A stretch of 64,000 nucleotides of DNA from Hermodice carunculata (Eukaryota > Annelida > Polychaeta > Eunicida > Amphinomidae). Shown here piece after piece: positions 1-11,546 of the stretch. The notes beneath the pieces are model-generated. The model did no database searches. It was not told where the DNA came from and was given only the letters and a program-made list of their open reading frames with translations. Positions within the stretch are counted from its first letter, which is position 1; each line of letters opens with the position of its first letter. The stretch spans positions 56,483,168 to 56,547,167 of the forward strand of contig OZ026612.1 of NCBI GenBank assembly GCA_964020975.1, read 5' to 3'. The translations under genes were made by a program, and so were the position numbers.

Positions 1-2045
1 ATCCTGTGGACGGACGCGTTTATCACAGACCAGGACTATGTCTCCCTAAAGGAAATCGGTAAACTTAAAGCTGTGACTCATTAGGGACTCAGTCTTCTCT
101 AAGACAGCCTTAAAGCTTTTGGACTCCCTAAAGATTGCCTTAATGCTACAAGATCTGTAAAGACAACATTAAAATGTTTGGATCCTTTAAGACGCCCGTT
201 TATTATTTTTCACTCTTTAAAGGCGGTCTTTACGTTTCTCAACCACTGATTTTACACCCGCCCATAGATTTCATTCAGCACCAATTAAAATCAGAATCAA
301 ATGTATCATGTGCAGTTTACTTTATGGCCATAGGACAGCACCACTGGTTGACTTTTCATTCTGCTGCTTCACGCTGTGACAACTACATGGCACGAATCAA
401 TTACACTACCTGTTTCCAACCCCGGGGCAATCATATAATAAGATATGCTAACAAGACTGTGGACTTGCTTACACCAATAAAATCCTGTTTTCGTGACTAC
501 TATTTTGCTCAAGCATAATTCAGCAGAAGTAAGGGGTTGGTACAATTTTACAGCACTTCACACGGAAAATACTACTTTGCTCCAAACATAGACTAGACTT
601 CTTGGGATCATATAAACCATATATTTTCTAAAAGTATACAAAAGTATCAAAATTTCATACTTGATTATTTTTTCCTTTCAGAAAATATACAATTTTTAGC
701 GTATTTGAAGCAAATTTATCATAGGCATCGGGCAACAGCAAATTAGATGGCTGCATTTGAATCTTTGACTAGTGTTGATTTCAGTACTAACCACGGCTCC
801 ACCAGGCAAAACTTTTTTTTGTTTAAAGAAGGTAAATTATCTATCCAAAAGAAGCTACAATTTTGAGTTTCCATGCTTTAAATTTGACGCAAACAGTTAA
901 GGTTGTTAAAAGTTTTCGAGGCAGGCCGCAACGCTTTGTTTACATACATGCAGTGCCGTCTGTTGACAGAATTGCAAACTTTCATTTGAAAACCGTAGAC
1001 TCAACATTTCCAAAACTGGCATTCCTAATCAATCCCAAATGTGATGCTAAAGCTGAAGACAGTGTACAATGGCAGTCCAATAATGTTGCGTGTGTATGTG
1101 ATGCTCTAAGGTTGGTAGAACCAATGGAACTCTTTTCTTGCATCTTACAAACACTGAAATTCAAAGTTGTAATTTGGCATAATGCATAGTGATATCAATG
1201 GAATTCCACTTTACTCGGAGATCAGCTGGGTGGCTGGTAGACCTCTGTAGGTCTGCTTTGCCAAAAGTGCTGCATGGGGGTAATTGTTAGATTTAGATTA
1301 AGTCTTGCCACCATAGAAATTAAATCTGCAACAACGCAGTCGCTGGTATAGAGCTGGTGCAATGTGCAGCAAAACCCAAGAGATCTGGCGCCAGCCCACC
1401 TACAAGGACCCAAGAATGGTCTTCACTAGACATCACTTCATGTTACAGCTAACCGTTGCCGACTGTTGCAGAAATTACCTAAAAATAGCACGTAAAACAG
1501 TGCAGGTTGAACTACAACTGTTGCAAATGTATAATCAGCGTGTCTGTATCCGTTGATTTTACATTGTCCCATCAATATATTTCCCTGATAAATTAGTAAC
1601 GACATGTTCGAATATGCATATCACCACTAGTCAGGAGACATCACCTGACATTTTCTTCGTTTTGCTCTGCCTGGCTTCAGTCTAGGACTGTTTGACGTCG
1701 GAAGGTTGACATTTGCTGCATGAAAGCTTCGGGAAGGCATGGAATCAATAATAGACATACTTAAAGGCTGCCTTTAAAGAGTCAGCAATCATAAATGGTT
1801 GTTTTTTTTTCAGGATCCACACATTTCTAATGTTGTGTTTGAAGATCTTAAAGCTTTAAGGCAATCTATAAGGAGTCCAAAGGCTTTAAAGCTGTCTTAG
1901 GGAAAACTGAGTTCTTACGGAGTCTTCCACATATTGTACCTTTAAGTTTGCTGATTTCCTTTAAGCAGACACATTCCTGGCCTGTGGTAAACGCTTCAGT
2001 CCACAAGATCCGGCTAAAAGTACCTTTTATGTTTCGTATGAAGCC
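1..2045. mobile_element. Non-coding element with long inverted arms, truncated by the left window edge
   Basis: Bases 1 to about 230 reappear as a diverged reverse complement at about 1755-2009. Matching blocks include CTGTGGAC/GTCCACAAG, TAAAGGAAATC/GATTTCCTTTA, CTAAGACAGC/GCTGTCTTAG, TTTGGACTCC/GGAGTCCAAA and GGATCC. The arms are roughly 75-80% alike by eye and contain many short CTTTAAAG-type motifs. The left arm starts at base 1, so the true outer end lies outside the window; the right arm probably runs to about 2045. The 1.5 kb between the arms holds short open frames (174-518, 863-1189) with no family resemblance. The layout fits a non-autonomous fold-back or terminal-inverted-repeat DNA transposon, but no transposase or target-site duplication is visible. 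Confidence 0.5.
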
Positions 2046-3531
2046 CACAAGAGGGCAGTTTAAGAATTATGTTATTACCATTTTCTGAATGGGTCATAGA
2101 GAGTTCAAGAGTGTTTAAGCGTGCATCACAAGCCCGGTCAGGCTTTATTTAAAGTTCAATTATTTTTTGTGTAAAAATTGTACAAAGTGCAAAAAAGTAC
2201 ACATCATGAGTATGCTGGGTGATACGGGCCTTCAAATATATACAGACACATATATACATATAAATCAAGACAAAGATAAAACTTGGTTACCATCCCAAAT
2301 AAAAATGAAGGCACTAGTTCCTAACACAATTTATACTGGGTGCTTTGACTATGTATTAAGGTAGGCTATTCCAAAGACAGACATCCTATTACTTGAAAGG
2401 TACTTTCTGAGATTGTAACGACTTTTTCAAAGTTGTAATGTGTAGCTGTGACCCCTTAAAACTGGGTAACTCCTTTTGTTGAAAAAAAATATAAGCATTC
2501 AAAGCTTTATAACCATTCATAATCCCCGCCAAACATTAGCTATAAAAAAATTATAATGTAAGTGAATATCAACACAACAAGATATTAAGTCAAACTTTGG
2601 ATAATGATAGGAATACTGATAATTTTGAATAGCATCATGGACATAAATATATAAAATCATTTCATTGTAATACTGTGAATAGTTGTAACATTTTTGATAC
2701 CTGAAGAACGGGACAATTTCGTTGTTGATTACCCGTCGTAACAGCCGGCAATTTTGAAACAAGTGAGATAGGTATTCCTGTGATATCCACCTGACCATTG
2801 GACAGACCGGTGCCTTTAAGACATTGACGCCCCAGAGCGTAAAAATCGCGTCCGGCTTTAAGACATACATCGCCCAGAGCGTGAAATGTTCGTACGGGCG
2901 TGGGGGCATGGGATCCTTCAAGATTGATCTTTAAGGGTGGAATTTTAGAAGAAATTGTCTTTCGGTAAAGTAGTTTTGGACGCCTTTTTCATGCTGCAGC
3001 ATCTCATTTTAGCATGAAAGGGCTTGTTGTTTGTTCCAATATCTAACAGCCCTAGGAAAAAAATGGCAACAAGTGAAACCTGCTTTTTTATTAACTTCTT
3101 ATAGATTCTTTTGCCACAGAAATTTCAAAGTTTGAATAAATAATAAAAAGTTGAATCCATTTCGAACTAAAAAATTAGGACAAATATATGTTCACTTTGC
3201 CTTGCGCAATTGCTTTATGAAGACAAAACAAGTGAAAATGGCAAACACAATTCTCCACTTATGTACTTTTCAAAAAACGTACTTTGTTGGACTCTTTCTA
3301 TTCTTTATTGTGTTTTATGGCAAGTTTTGCGGACAACTCTGCTATAAAGCAGAAGAATATGGCATGGAGAACCCGTGACCTTCTTTCACCATTGATGTTA
3401 TCCAGCGACTCGTGCTTTCAAAGATATCACATTGCGTATATTATCCCGTTCAAGATAAAAAAGACCCGTTTATTCATATTAAAAAGTACCGATCAAGTAA
3501 AAGGTTACAGTAAAGGCAGTCCATTTGCGCC
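2046..3531. other. No gene seen; short two-unit repeat
   Basis: AT-rich sequence with no recognisable gene. The only structure noted is a 41-bp unit present twice at about 2814 and 2855, sharing CTTTAAGACAT and GCCCAGAGCGT. The minus-strand open frame 2517-2921 overlaps it and resembles no family I know. Confidence 0.4.
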
Positions 3532-3640
3532 TGCGTTTTAGTTTCCTTTCGTTGCATGCCAGTTTCGTTCAGTTGCGTTTTAGTTTCCTTCCTTTGCGTT
3601 TCGGTTTCGCTCAGTCTGCGTTTTAGTCCCAGTTTCCGTT
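3532..3640. repeat. 42-bp minisatellite, about 2.5 copies
   Basis: TGCGTTTTAGT starts at 3532, 3574 and 3617, giving a period of 42-43 bp. Each full unit also carries a second half of the form AGTTTCGTTCAG or GGTTTCGCTCAG. The repeat makes a repetitive minus-strand peptide (RKETKTQ), an artefact of the repeat rather than a gene. Confidence 0.7.
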
Positions 3641-4461
3641 TTTTGTTTGAGGCAAGCAAAATCGTTTGTTTTGGGTTTTCAAGTGATGAGAACATTTACA
3701 TTTGTGTTTGTGTTTTATTCTTATGCTGGTTATTGTCTCAATGAGAAGACAGGTGTTGATTCACTTTTGCATATGGTAAATTTGATTAAGATGCATTTTG
3801 TGTTTCCAAGGTTCAAAATACCCCTAAAACCAATGAGAGGGCTATGTGTTCATGATTACAACTTAGCCTTATAGAATGACTAAGATCAACTCCAAGTTCC
3901 AACAGCAAAGTCTTCAGCTGTACCTAATTTGTGATAAATTGCAGGAGGCCTGTTGTTAGAATATAAATGAGCAAGTAATATGATAAAGGGAGATTGGCAT
4001 TAAGATAGGATGAGACTGGAAGTAAGCGTGGGTCATGATTCATACCAAGTGCGGTCATTTGGGTCCCTCTCATGGGAAGTAAACGCGATGCAATGCAATA
4101 GGTATTCCAGTGATGGTCTAACACGTTTCTACAAACCTGCATTATTTTCAAGAGGCGTACATAGAACAAGGATGTGGCATACCCTGCCAACTGCATGCTT
4201 GATTAAAGATATCGCTGAACCCAAGCTACTAGAAAAAATGCGTAACGCCAGAAGGATCAGCAGCCTGAAGCCTGGATGTCTTGCATGTGAAACAGCAATG
4301 TCAAAGGTTTTTTTTTCGTCATAGATCTATAGGGTACAATATCATTGATGGAAAACTCATATATCTGAACTTGACTGTTATGTCTGGCTATTAATAGTCT
4401 AACCAATAGTAACAATACCGCAACTTGTAAGTTTAACAACACACCTCTTACGAAAAAAGGA
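3641..4461. other. No gene seen
   Basis: I see no coding signature, RNA gene or strong repeat here. Short open frames on both strands (for example 4010-4324) look like chance. Confidence 0.4.
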
Positions 4462-4699
4462 ATGGAGTTTTCAACTGGAAAACACAGTTGTCTTCAACTG
4501 GCCGTTAACTTGTCTTCAGTTAGCCGCTAGTTGAAACAGTTACCATGCAAATTAGTCAGCCTCTAGTTGAAAATGAGAATGGATTTCAACGAAATATCAA
4601 CTAGCAACTGGTTGAAAATCAAAATGTTTTTAACTAGTCGCTAATTGGAAAGGAAGTCATTCATTCAAAAAGGATTTCAACTGCAGTTGAAAACTCCAT
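4462..4699. mobile_element. Small MITE-like element with 16-bp inverted ends
   Basis: ATGGAGTTTTCAACTG at 4462-4477 is exactly inverted at 4684-4699. The interior is dense in CAACTAG/CTAGTTG and CAACTGG motifs, and the right end also forms the perfect palindrome TTTCAACTGCAGTTGAAA. No clear target duplication was found. A short non-autonomous DNA transposon is the simplest reading; a local fold-back minisatellite is the alternative. Confidence 0.5.
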
Positions 4700-5640
4700 G
4701 TTAGAGATTTCAACTGTTCCATTTAAATATTTCATTTGCATAAAATAACATTTGAGAGTGAAACAAATTCCTAGGGACAAAGTACATGAAGCAAAGAAGT
4801 GTATTTGAGGCCAGATGTGCAAATAGGCCTTTACTGCACATTGTAGAAAACAAAATGAATGCACATGACTTTTATTATTCATCTCGATTTGTGGATTATA
4901 CAGTTATCTACTTTAGAACTCGTGTGTGGTGTACAGTGGTTTATATAGGCTACAAGCCCAGGTACTAACGTTTACATCAATTTATGGTATATCTCCCATA
5001 AAAGACTTGTAACATGTAGCATGTGATGTTCCATGATACATCATTATAACAAAAGTACCTTTCTTATGCTTATGAATTACCATGACCAGTAGAAAAGCAA
5101 CAAATTACTCACTGATTTGCTGCAACTGACACTTTTTTGGGTTCAAAATGGCGCCAGAAAATGCTTTGATATGGAACTGGTTTGTACTGGTCCTATACTT
5201 TTCAACCAAATTTCAACGTTTGGAATATCGGCAACTTCAGTACAGCTGCCAAATTTTACTAAGCCCTTGTTTCCAACTCTCCGATTTCCCTAGTCCCCTT
5301 TTTCAATTATTTCTCAACTCTTAGATTTTGTAAGCCTTGGTTTTCAGTAAGCAGCTAGTTGAAATCCAACAAACCTGTCAATCACAAAAGTTAAAAACTT
5401 GATTTCAACTTTTCCTGGGTTTTTTGAACTTGTCAGTTAGCACCTGAGGACTAGTTGAGCGCTCACTGAAAACTAACTTACAATTTTCCCAAGCAAGCTG
5501 CATTAGACTATATTAATTCCAACTTCCAACTTCTCATTCACCAATGTTTTCATTTGCTTCATATTGTCATTGAGAAAACAGACGAAGCATAATTCGAATT
5601 AGAAACATGTAAAATCAGTTTAAGCTATCTGACAAAATGG
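4700..5640. other. No gene seen; sparse CTAGTTGAAA motifs
   Basis: Non-coding by inspection. CTAGTTGAAA and TTTCAACTT-like motifs related to the 4462-4699 element recur near 5340-5480, so the CAACTAG-rich repeat may originally have been longer. Confidence 0.35.
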
Positions 5641-5709
5641 CCGATTTGTATATATCTAAAATTAAATTTCAGATGTCTAAAAAATTAATCATAGAATAAA
5701 TGATGTTCA

Positions 5710-5798
<89 letters not shown>

Positions 5799-6570
5799 AT
5801 TGTAATAGTAAATCATGTCTAAAGCTGATTTGTGGGTATCTATAATTCGACAGTCCTTTTAGATATCTACAATCAATTTTAGATATGTTTGAAGATGACT
5901 CTCATTTCATTGTGACATAGACTGCGGTTCATTGTTTCTGCTGGGAGCTTGGCTGTTTCTTTGCCCCTCCTCCGTGTTTTCGTGCCTTCTGCTTGGGGGG
6001 CAGGTCCCAATAGACAATATGGCACGCTGAAATATTGTTGCCAATACAGTGGGACAAAAGTTTCAAACTTTAGTGAAATTGTACAAAGAAATATATTGTT
6101 CCAGTTTATTGGCCTGTGTTGTCATTTTTAATGTCGAAATTTTTAGACAACTAAATCCTATAGATGTCACAAGACTGCAAGCAATGCCTCATCGTGCAAA
6201 CACATGTATACACCAAAACTTCGTGTCCTGGTATCTCCCTGCATTACACTGATATTTCTCAAGACGATCATTATTAAGCATATGCCCTTGACAAGTGGTG
6301 AGTAGCAGGCAGGGAACCAAGCAACCGAAACATGCTGAAATAAGGGAGCATGAGTTATGAACTTGCTATTTAAAGTCAGCCATTTTACAGATATTTGTAA
6401 TTTGAGATACGTAAAAGCATGGCGAATGATAAAAATCTAAAATGAACTACAGATATCTAAAATGCGAATTATAGCTATCTGACATCAATTTTAGATATGT
6501 ACAGAGAAGGCCAATTTATAGATAACTAAAATTGAATAATAAATATCTATAATTCCATTCATATTATCTA
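5641..6570. repeat. Diffuse AGATATCTAAAATT-motif repeat around an AT microsatellite
   Basis: Two blocks, about 5641-5890 and 6390-6570, contain repeated variants of TTTTAGATATCTA and ATATCTAAAATT in both orientations. They flank about 500 bp of unrelated sequence. This is either a diverged minisatellite or the two ends of a small transposon; borders are unclear. Confidence 0.4.
5713..5790. repeat. (AT)39 microsatellite
   Basis: An uninterrupted AT dinucleotide tract of 78 bp, followed by GTATGTATAT. Confidence 0.97.
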
Positions 6571-6693
6571 AATTTTGGATTAACTCCTTAAACTGTTTGC
6601 AATACAGAGAAAAGATGAGAAAAAATAAACAAAATTTCTAAGGGCATACGTCATCGATGAATGTAAAAAGGTTTCGTGCTTCACAGTGATATT

Positions 6694-6727
6694 TATATAT
6701 ATACATATATATACATATAATATACAT

Positions 6728-6771
<44 letters not shown>
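6694..6771. repeat. (TA)n(CA)n(TA)n compound microsatellite
   Basis: TATATA/CATATA variants pass into about ten CA units and then about thirteen TA units, followed by a short GA tract. The minus-strand open frames here are repeat translations. Confidence 0.95.
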
Positions 6772-7422
6772 GAAAAAAGAAGAGAGAGAGGGATATTAAT
6801 ATTCGTAAACATGGAAACTTGAGATGAAATGACAAGCCCCACTGTTGACCGTGGTGCATCAGCCATGGTTTTTTTTTGTTTGTTCGTTTTTGCCAATAAG
6901 GTTCCACAGTAGTTCCTCAAACTGATTTATTGGTGGTGCTCTAACTGTTTAAAAGGTATCAAGCTGTAGATTGTGGTAGTCTTTGGGAAGAAGAAAAAAC
7001 TGGTAAGTATTCGAATGAAATTGAGACTTGAGTATACTTGAATCTTGAACGGAACATCGTACTGGATGTATAGACATATTGAGGAATAGGAACTGCAATG
7101 GAATTATTTATTTATTTATTACTTTGTGGAATGTATTACACCTGGCAACAGATCTTCTCTCTGACAGGGTGTGCACTGGAACTTCTTTTGCATTGCAGTT
7201 ACATTGTCAGATTTTCTAATAAACTAAAAACCAAGGTCCTAAACTCTTCCGTTACCCATCCCCATGGCAGAACAAGCCACAATCCATTTTGAGATGGATT
7301 ATTCAATTTGACAATAAAAATTTCTTGTCGTTCCTTTTGGGGTAAGTATGTTTTAAAGCCACGAATAAGAGGAATCGGTTGGTGTATATGGTCTAAAATC
7401 CAAGTGCTGATTTTTGTGACTT
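6772..7422. other. No gene seen
   Basis: No recognisable gene, RNA or repeat. The open frame 7098-7292 shows no family features. Confidence 0.4.
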
Positions 7423-8096
7423 AGAGTCAGAGTCAGAATCAGAAAAAAACGTTTATTTGACAAATAAAGATACAAATTATAGATACAGTATGTGACCAAG
7501 CTGTTACCCAACCGCGAAAACATTATATTTTAAACACAGAAAATATGCACATGTGGATGACCCCAATTAAGAAAAAAGTCTGCTACCATTGGGACCACAA
7601 AAAGAAAGAAGGTTACTTAAAGGCAAACAGATTATTTGCATAATTTCAAAATATTAAGATAATACAGGATATTACACCAAGGTGCTTGTTAAGATTATAA
7701 CAAAAGCACACACCAGTTGATAATCAAGATTCCAGAATAAGTTGTTGTATACAAAACAGTCTGGTAGATTACATATATTTTGATACCGATTAACATGATA
7801 TCTTTTAATGTAATTTGATAAACCAGAGTGATTGTGTGTGTCAAATTTCTCTGAAATACAGACTAAAAGGGCTTTAATTAGGGAGGGGAGAAATAAAATC
7901 TTATACATTTTTCATAGGTAATGTTGGTGGGCCTGGAAAGATGATCACCATCTCTCCCTATTGTAAAATATGCATGAGTCTGCACGGGAACTGTATAAAA
8001 TTGTGGAAATAGATTGGTAATTTATCCTTGACATATTAAAATTTAAACTGTAATTATCTCAGTTGAAAAACTGCAGTTATTTTTTAAAGTTATTTA

Positions 8097-9622
8097 TACT
8101 GAACCCCAATGAAAAGTATCCACATAAAAAAATTAACAAATTAATTTTGTAAGTTACTAAGTACTGTGTGTGCATATATGCATGGTTTGGAGCCTACATC
8201 AGGGTCATTCAGGACAACTTTTTAACTTTTGCTGGGTTGTTACATAATGCATGTGACTTTTGTGCACCGAATATGGCTTCTGACCACCACTCCTATTGGA
8301 TGGCTAAAATGACCTGATGTTTTCAGTGGCTTTAAAAAGGGATGTTCAGCCAAGAAAAAAGCCAGTGGTCTCAGGTGTGTTGAGGCGATCATGCCGCGTC
8401 TGAGCCAAGGTCAAAGACACCATGCTTTGGGGCTTGCAGAGGGTGGAGTCCCAATCACTCAAATCGCACAAAGAATGGGGTGTACTCGGCGCACCATCCA
8501 ACGACTAATTGAACGGCAACAAGAAACTGGATCCGTAGATGATCGGCCTAGGCCTGGCCGAGAAAGAGTGACAACACCTGGCCAAGACCGTCACATCCGG
8601 CTGATGCACCTGCGAGACCGTTTCCGTACAGCAGCCCAAACAGCCCGTGAGACTCAAGGGATGAATCACCGTCCTGTCAGTAGTTCTACTGTGGAGAGGC
8701 GACTGAGGAGCAGTGGCCTAACAGCCAGAAGACCTTACAGGGGTAACCTGCTGACCCAACCCAGAAGAGAAAGACGACTGCAGTGGTGTAGAGCACACTC
8801 CAGGTGGACTCGCCAGCAGTGGAATACCGTCCTTTTTACTGACGAGTCCCGTTTTTGTGTCAGCAGAGCAGATGGCAGAGAACGTGTGTGGCGCCGGACT
8901 GGGGAGAGATATGCAGATGCCTGTGTCCGTCAGGCAGATCGATGGGGTGGACCCTCTGTCATGGTGTGGGCAGGCATCAGCAACCGCTACCGGACACCCC
9001 TAGTGGTCATTCAAGGGATCCTCAATGCTAGGTGGTACATTGATGAGGTGCTGGAGCCGCACATGGTCCCATTTATGGAGCAGCATCAAGATCTGGTGAT
9101 CTTTCAGCAGGACAATGCACGTGCACACTCTGCAAGATTAACAATGAACTTTCTCAATGAGAACAACATCAATGTCATGGAATGGCCAGCGTTCTCACCC
9201 GATCTGAGCCCTATTGAACATTTGTGGGATCAGTTAGGCCAAGGTATTCAACGGAGGACACCTAGGCCTACTACCCGAAACCAGCTGATCCAAGCTATGC
9301 AGGAAGAATGGAATAATGTTCCCCAACACAGAATTCAAACCCTGGTCAGCAGTATGCGCCGCAGATGTATAGCATGTGTTGATGCTCGAGGTGGCCACAT
9401 CCCATATTGAACAGAAAAATTTGTGTGACTTTCAATTAGGGCAGTTAATGACATTTTTTGCCTGTAAGTGACGTTAATGTCGGTAGAGCATGACATTATT
9501 TTTACGCCAGAAAAGTGAATGCTTTGTTAAGTTCTAAGCACGTCTAGGTATGAAATGTTTCAAGTATAAACAATAAAATACTTCAAAATTGGCATGTGGA
9601 TACTTTTCATTGGGGTTCAGTA
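8097..9622 (+). mobile_element. Tc1/mariner-type DNA transposon, apparently complete
   Basis: CTGAACCCCAATGAAAAGTA (8099-8118) opens a 27-bp terminal repeat (8099-8125) that matches its reverse complement at 9594-9620 with no mismatch. TA dinucleotides flank both ends (8097-8098 and 9621-9622), and a second TA lies just outside each, so the border is exact to within 2 bp. The 1.5-kb length, TA target duplication and one intronless transposase frame are standard for Tc1 elements. It interrupts a decayed LINE, so it is younger than that LINE. Identical ends and an open frame suggest recent insertion. Confidence 0.95.
8391..9410 (+). CDS. Tc1-like DD34E transposase
   Basis: A 339-residue transposase, the usual Tc1 length, that would bind the element ends and catalyse cut-and-paste movement at TA sites in the nucleus. 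The N-terminal third has two helix-turn-helix regions (about residues 8-45 and 75-115) separated by a GRPR-like basic motif, DRPRPGRERVT (51-61). The catalytic triad is complete: D151 in FTDESRF, D241 in QQDNARAHS and E276 in SPIEHLW, with 34 residues between D241 and E276. The Tc1 motif RWGGPSVMVWAGIS is at 184-197. The ATG at 8391 is the first in frame and gives the family-typical MPRLSQGQR start. No stop or frameshift interrupts it. I infer that it could encode a functional enzyme; expression is unknown. Confidence 0.96.
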   Translation: MPRLSQGQRHHALGLAEGGVPITQIAQRMGCTRRTIQRLIERQQETGSVDDRPRPGRERVTTPGQDRHIRLMHLRDRFRTAAQTARETQGMNHRPVSSSTVERRLRSSGLTARRPYRGNLLTQPRRERRLQWCRAHSRWTRQQWNTVLFTDESRFCVSRADGRERVWRRTGERYADACVRQADRWGGPSVMVWAGISNRYRTPLVVIQGILNARWYIDEVLEPHMVPFMEQHQDLVIFQQDNARAHSARLTMNFLNENNINVMEWPAFSPDLSPIEHLWDQLGQGIQRRTPRPTTRNQLIQAMQEEWNNVPQHRIQTLVSSMRRRCIACVDARGGHIPY

Positions 9623-10440
9623 TAGTTTTTCAAAGAGTGGATCCTTGTGTGCATAAAAGTTCAGAACACACAAGACGCACGGCTTTTTTCTGTAAGAGGA
9701 AAATCTGTTCACACAAGAAGCCTCAGGTAAAATGCAATAATTGACATGTGAATAAAAGAGCGAGTTGTAAATTGATAACAGAGCACAGGCTGGAATGTAT
9801 TCATAAGGTCTATTAAACAGGCCAGTGACTTAAGATAATTTATAAGCTACTTTGTCAACATAAGTGTTCGAATTAAAATTTTCATGAATCGTTAATCCTA
9901 AAAAAAAAATCAGTTTAGAAATTAGATATCGTTTATTTTTTAAATTTGATGTTAAAGTTTATTTGTCTTTGATAAAAGTGAATTAGCGTGTAGCTTGTTT
10001 ACTGTATGTTTAATAGTAGCTTATTAGCAGAAAGCCTGTTCACAACCTTATTTAATTTAAAATTTATATTATTTGATACATCGAGTTCATTCTGCTCAGT
10101 GTCAATATGAAGCGAGAAACAACATAGTGGACTGATTAGGGTCGTATCATCAGCACACTGAATTTATTTGAACTTTGAGGATCGATTGTGCATGTCCTTT
10201 GTATAAGTATTAAAAAAGGAAAGAGCTTATTATGGATCCTTGTGGAACTCCAGTCTTAAAAGGCAATGGTTTGGAACAGACATTATCATACAAGATTAAC
10301 TGTCAGTAAACCGATGGTGGTCCATTGTTTTTAAAGAATTTTATGATCCAAGGTATAGAAAGCTTTAAAAAAATCCAAAAATATATTTAAAGACAAATTT
10401 CCACGGTCAAGGATCTGTACGATTCGATCCAAACACTTTT

Positions 10441-10690
10441 CTTCGGTACCAAAAACTTTCAAATTCATCCGACTTTATAGATTGATGGCAAAAGATGTGG
10501 TGCTTATATGATTCTTGAGTAGGAGGTAAAAATATTCTCTCACCCCCCTTATTTTGTTTTTAGACTGAAATCGTGATCTTTTGCCCAAAGCTGCACAATG
10601 TGCTGAAATTGATGTTTTTTTTGGTACTATCTTCCATATAATTATAAATCAACTGAGTACATTAACAGTTTTGACATTATTATGTTTATT
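10441..10690. other. Unassigned, possibly more of the decayed LINE
   Basis: This may be the upstream part of the LINE ending at 7423, but I could not match convincing protein motifs. Confidence 0.3.
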
Positions 10691-11165
10691 TTTTAAGATA
10701 ACATATATATAAGTCAATCCAAAATAAATTGTCCATTCCATTCGGACAATTTTGCCCCATCATGATATCTCCAGTTCTACTCGTGGTAGAATCACCAAAT
10801 TTTCACAGAGTGTGGGGAGGGGTTCTAGTAGTAAATTGGCATAATTTTATGAATACTACTTTACTCATAATTGGGTTATGGCATTATGAATATTGATAAA
10901 TTCTCAGGAATTTAGGCAATTTCCTGGGATTTTAGGCAATATCCTGGGAATTTAGGCAATTTCCTGAGAATATAAGCGAGTTCCTAGGAACATATAATGC
11001 CAGTCCTGGGAATTTAACAGAAGTCCCAGGAACATAGTGGCAAGTTCCTGGGAATATAATGGCAAGTTCCTGGGAACATAACTAAAATCCCTGGAATATA
11101 TTACTCAAGTCCCAGGAACATGGAGGTCAGCTCCTAGGAACGCTATTCAAGTCCCAGGAATTCAG
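10691..11165. repeat. Dispersed repeat with 21-bp TTCCTGGGAA minisatellite, copy 1
   Basis: Positions 10901-11160 hold 13 copies of a 10-bp half-palindrome (TTCCTGGGAA, TTCCTAGGAA, GTCCCAGGAA and close variants) starting at 10901, 10921, 10941, 10961, 10981, 11003, 11023, 11045, 11067, 11088, 11109, 11131 and 11151. Spacing is 20-22 bp. The 200 bp to the left (AAATAAATTGTCCATTCC, CAATTTTGCC, CTCCAGTTCT, CATAATTGGGTTATGG) is also part of the family. The whole block recurs as a reverse complement at 26323-26760. No coding function is seen. Confidence 0.85.
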
Positions 11166-11546
11166 AGAAAATTGCTGATACATGTAATATTAGGAATGAT
11201 TGTGGAAACAGTCTAGTGTAAAAATTCAAAATATACATCATACACAAATTACCGCATGGTACTCTAGGTTGAAAAAAATGAGGAAAAAAGGATAAACAAA
11301 CAAAAAAATATACATTTGATACAAAAGAACCTTAACAGCATGCATATGGAAAAATAGTGGTAATTTCAAAGCCTATAGGGTTTAAATCATCTGTAATAAA
11401 TCTGTATGCCAAATCTATGTTTATAACGATTATGACGCATTTCAATAGTCAACTGGAAAAGATGATTTGCTACATAGCAAATCAGTGTGTGGGTCTTCAA
11501 AGTATATTGGTATGGCAACGTACAAGTATTCCATAACTGAGGAGTA
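11166..11546. other. No gene seen
   Basis: AT-rich, no recognisable feature. Confidence 0.4.

Larger units (their letters stand above)
7423..10440 (-). mobile_element. Decayed LINE (jockey/CR1-like), split by a nested Tc1 element
   Basis: Reading the minus strand from about 10440 down, a degraded reverse transcriptase is visible: FLDFFKAFYTLDHKIL (motif A, 10300-10400), TGVPQGSI (about 10230-10265), a DDTTLISP-like motif C region (about 10130-10150), then SANKLLLNIQ, YNSLFYSHVNYCILP and AHKDPLFEKL, ending where the Tc1 element begins (9624). The RT C-terminal region resumes at 8094 and continues to about 7670. The 3' end near 7423 has an AATAAA signal followed by a short CTGATTCTGACTCTGA tandem repeat, the kind of terminus CR1-type LINEs carry. 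Many stops and frameshifts interrupt it, so it is an old relic. Confidence 0.8.

Noticed and set aside
10901-11160. CRISPR-like regular repeats
   Set aside because: Units are 10 bp at 20-22 bp steps, vary in sequence, and the DNA is clearly animal; CRISPR repeats are longer and near identical.
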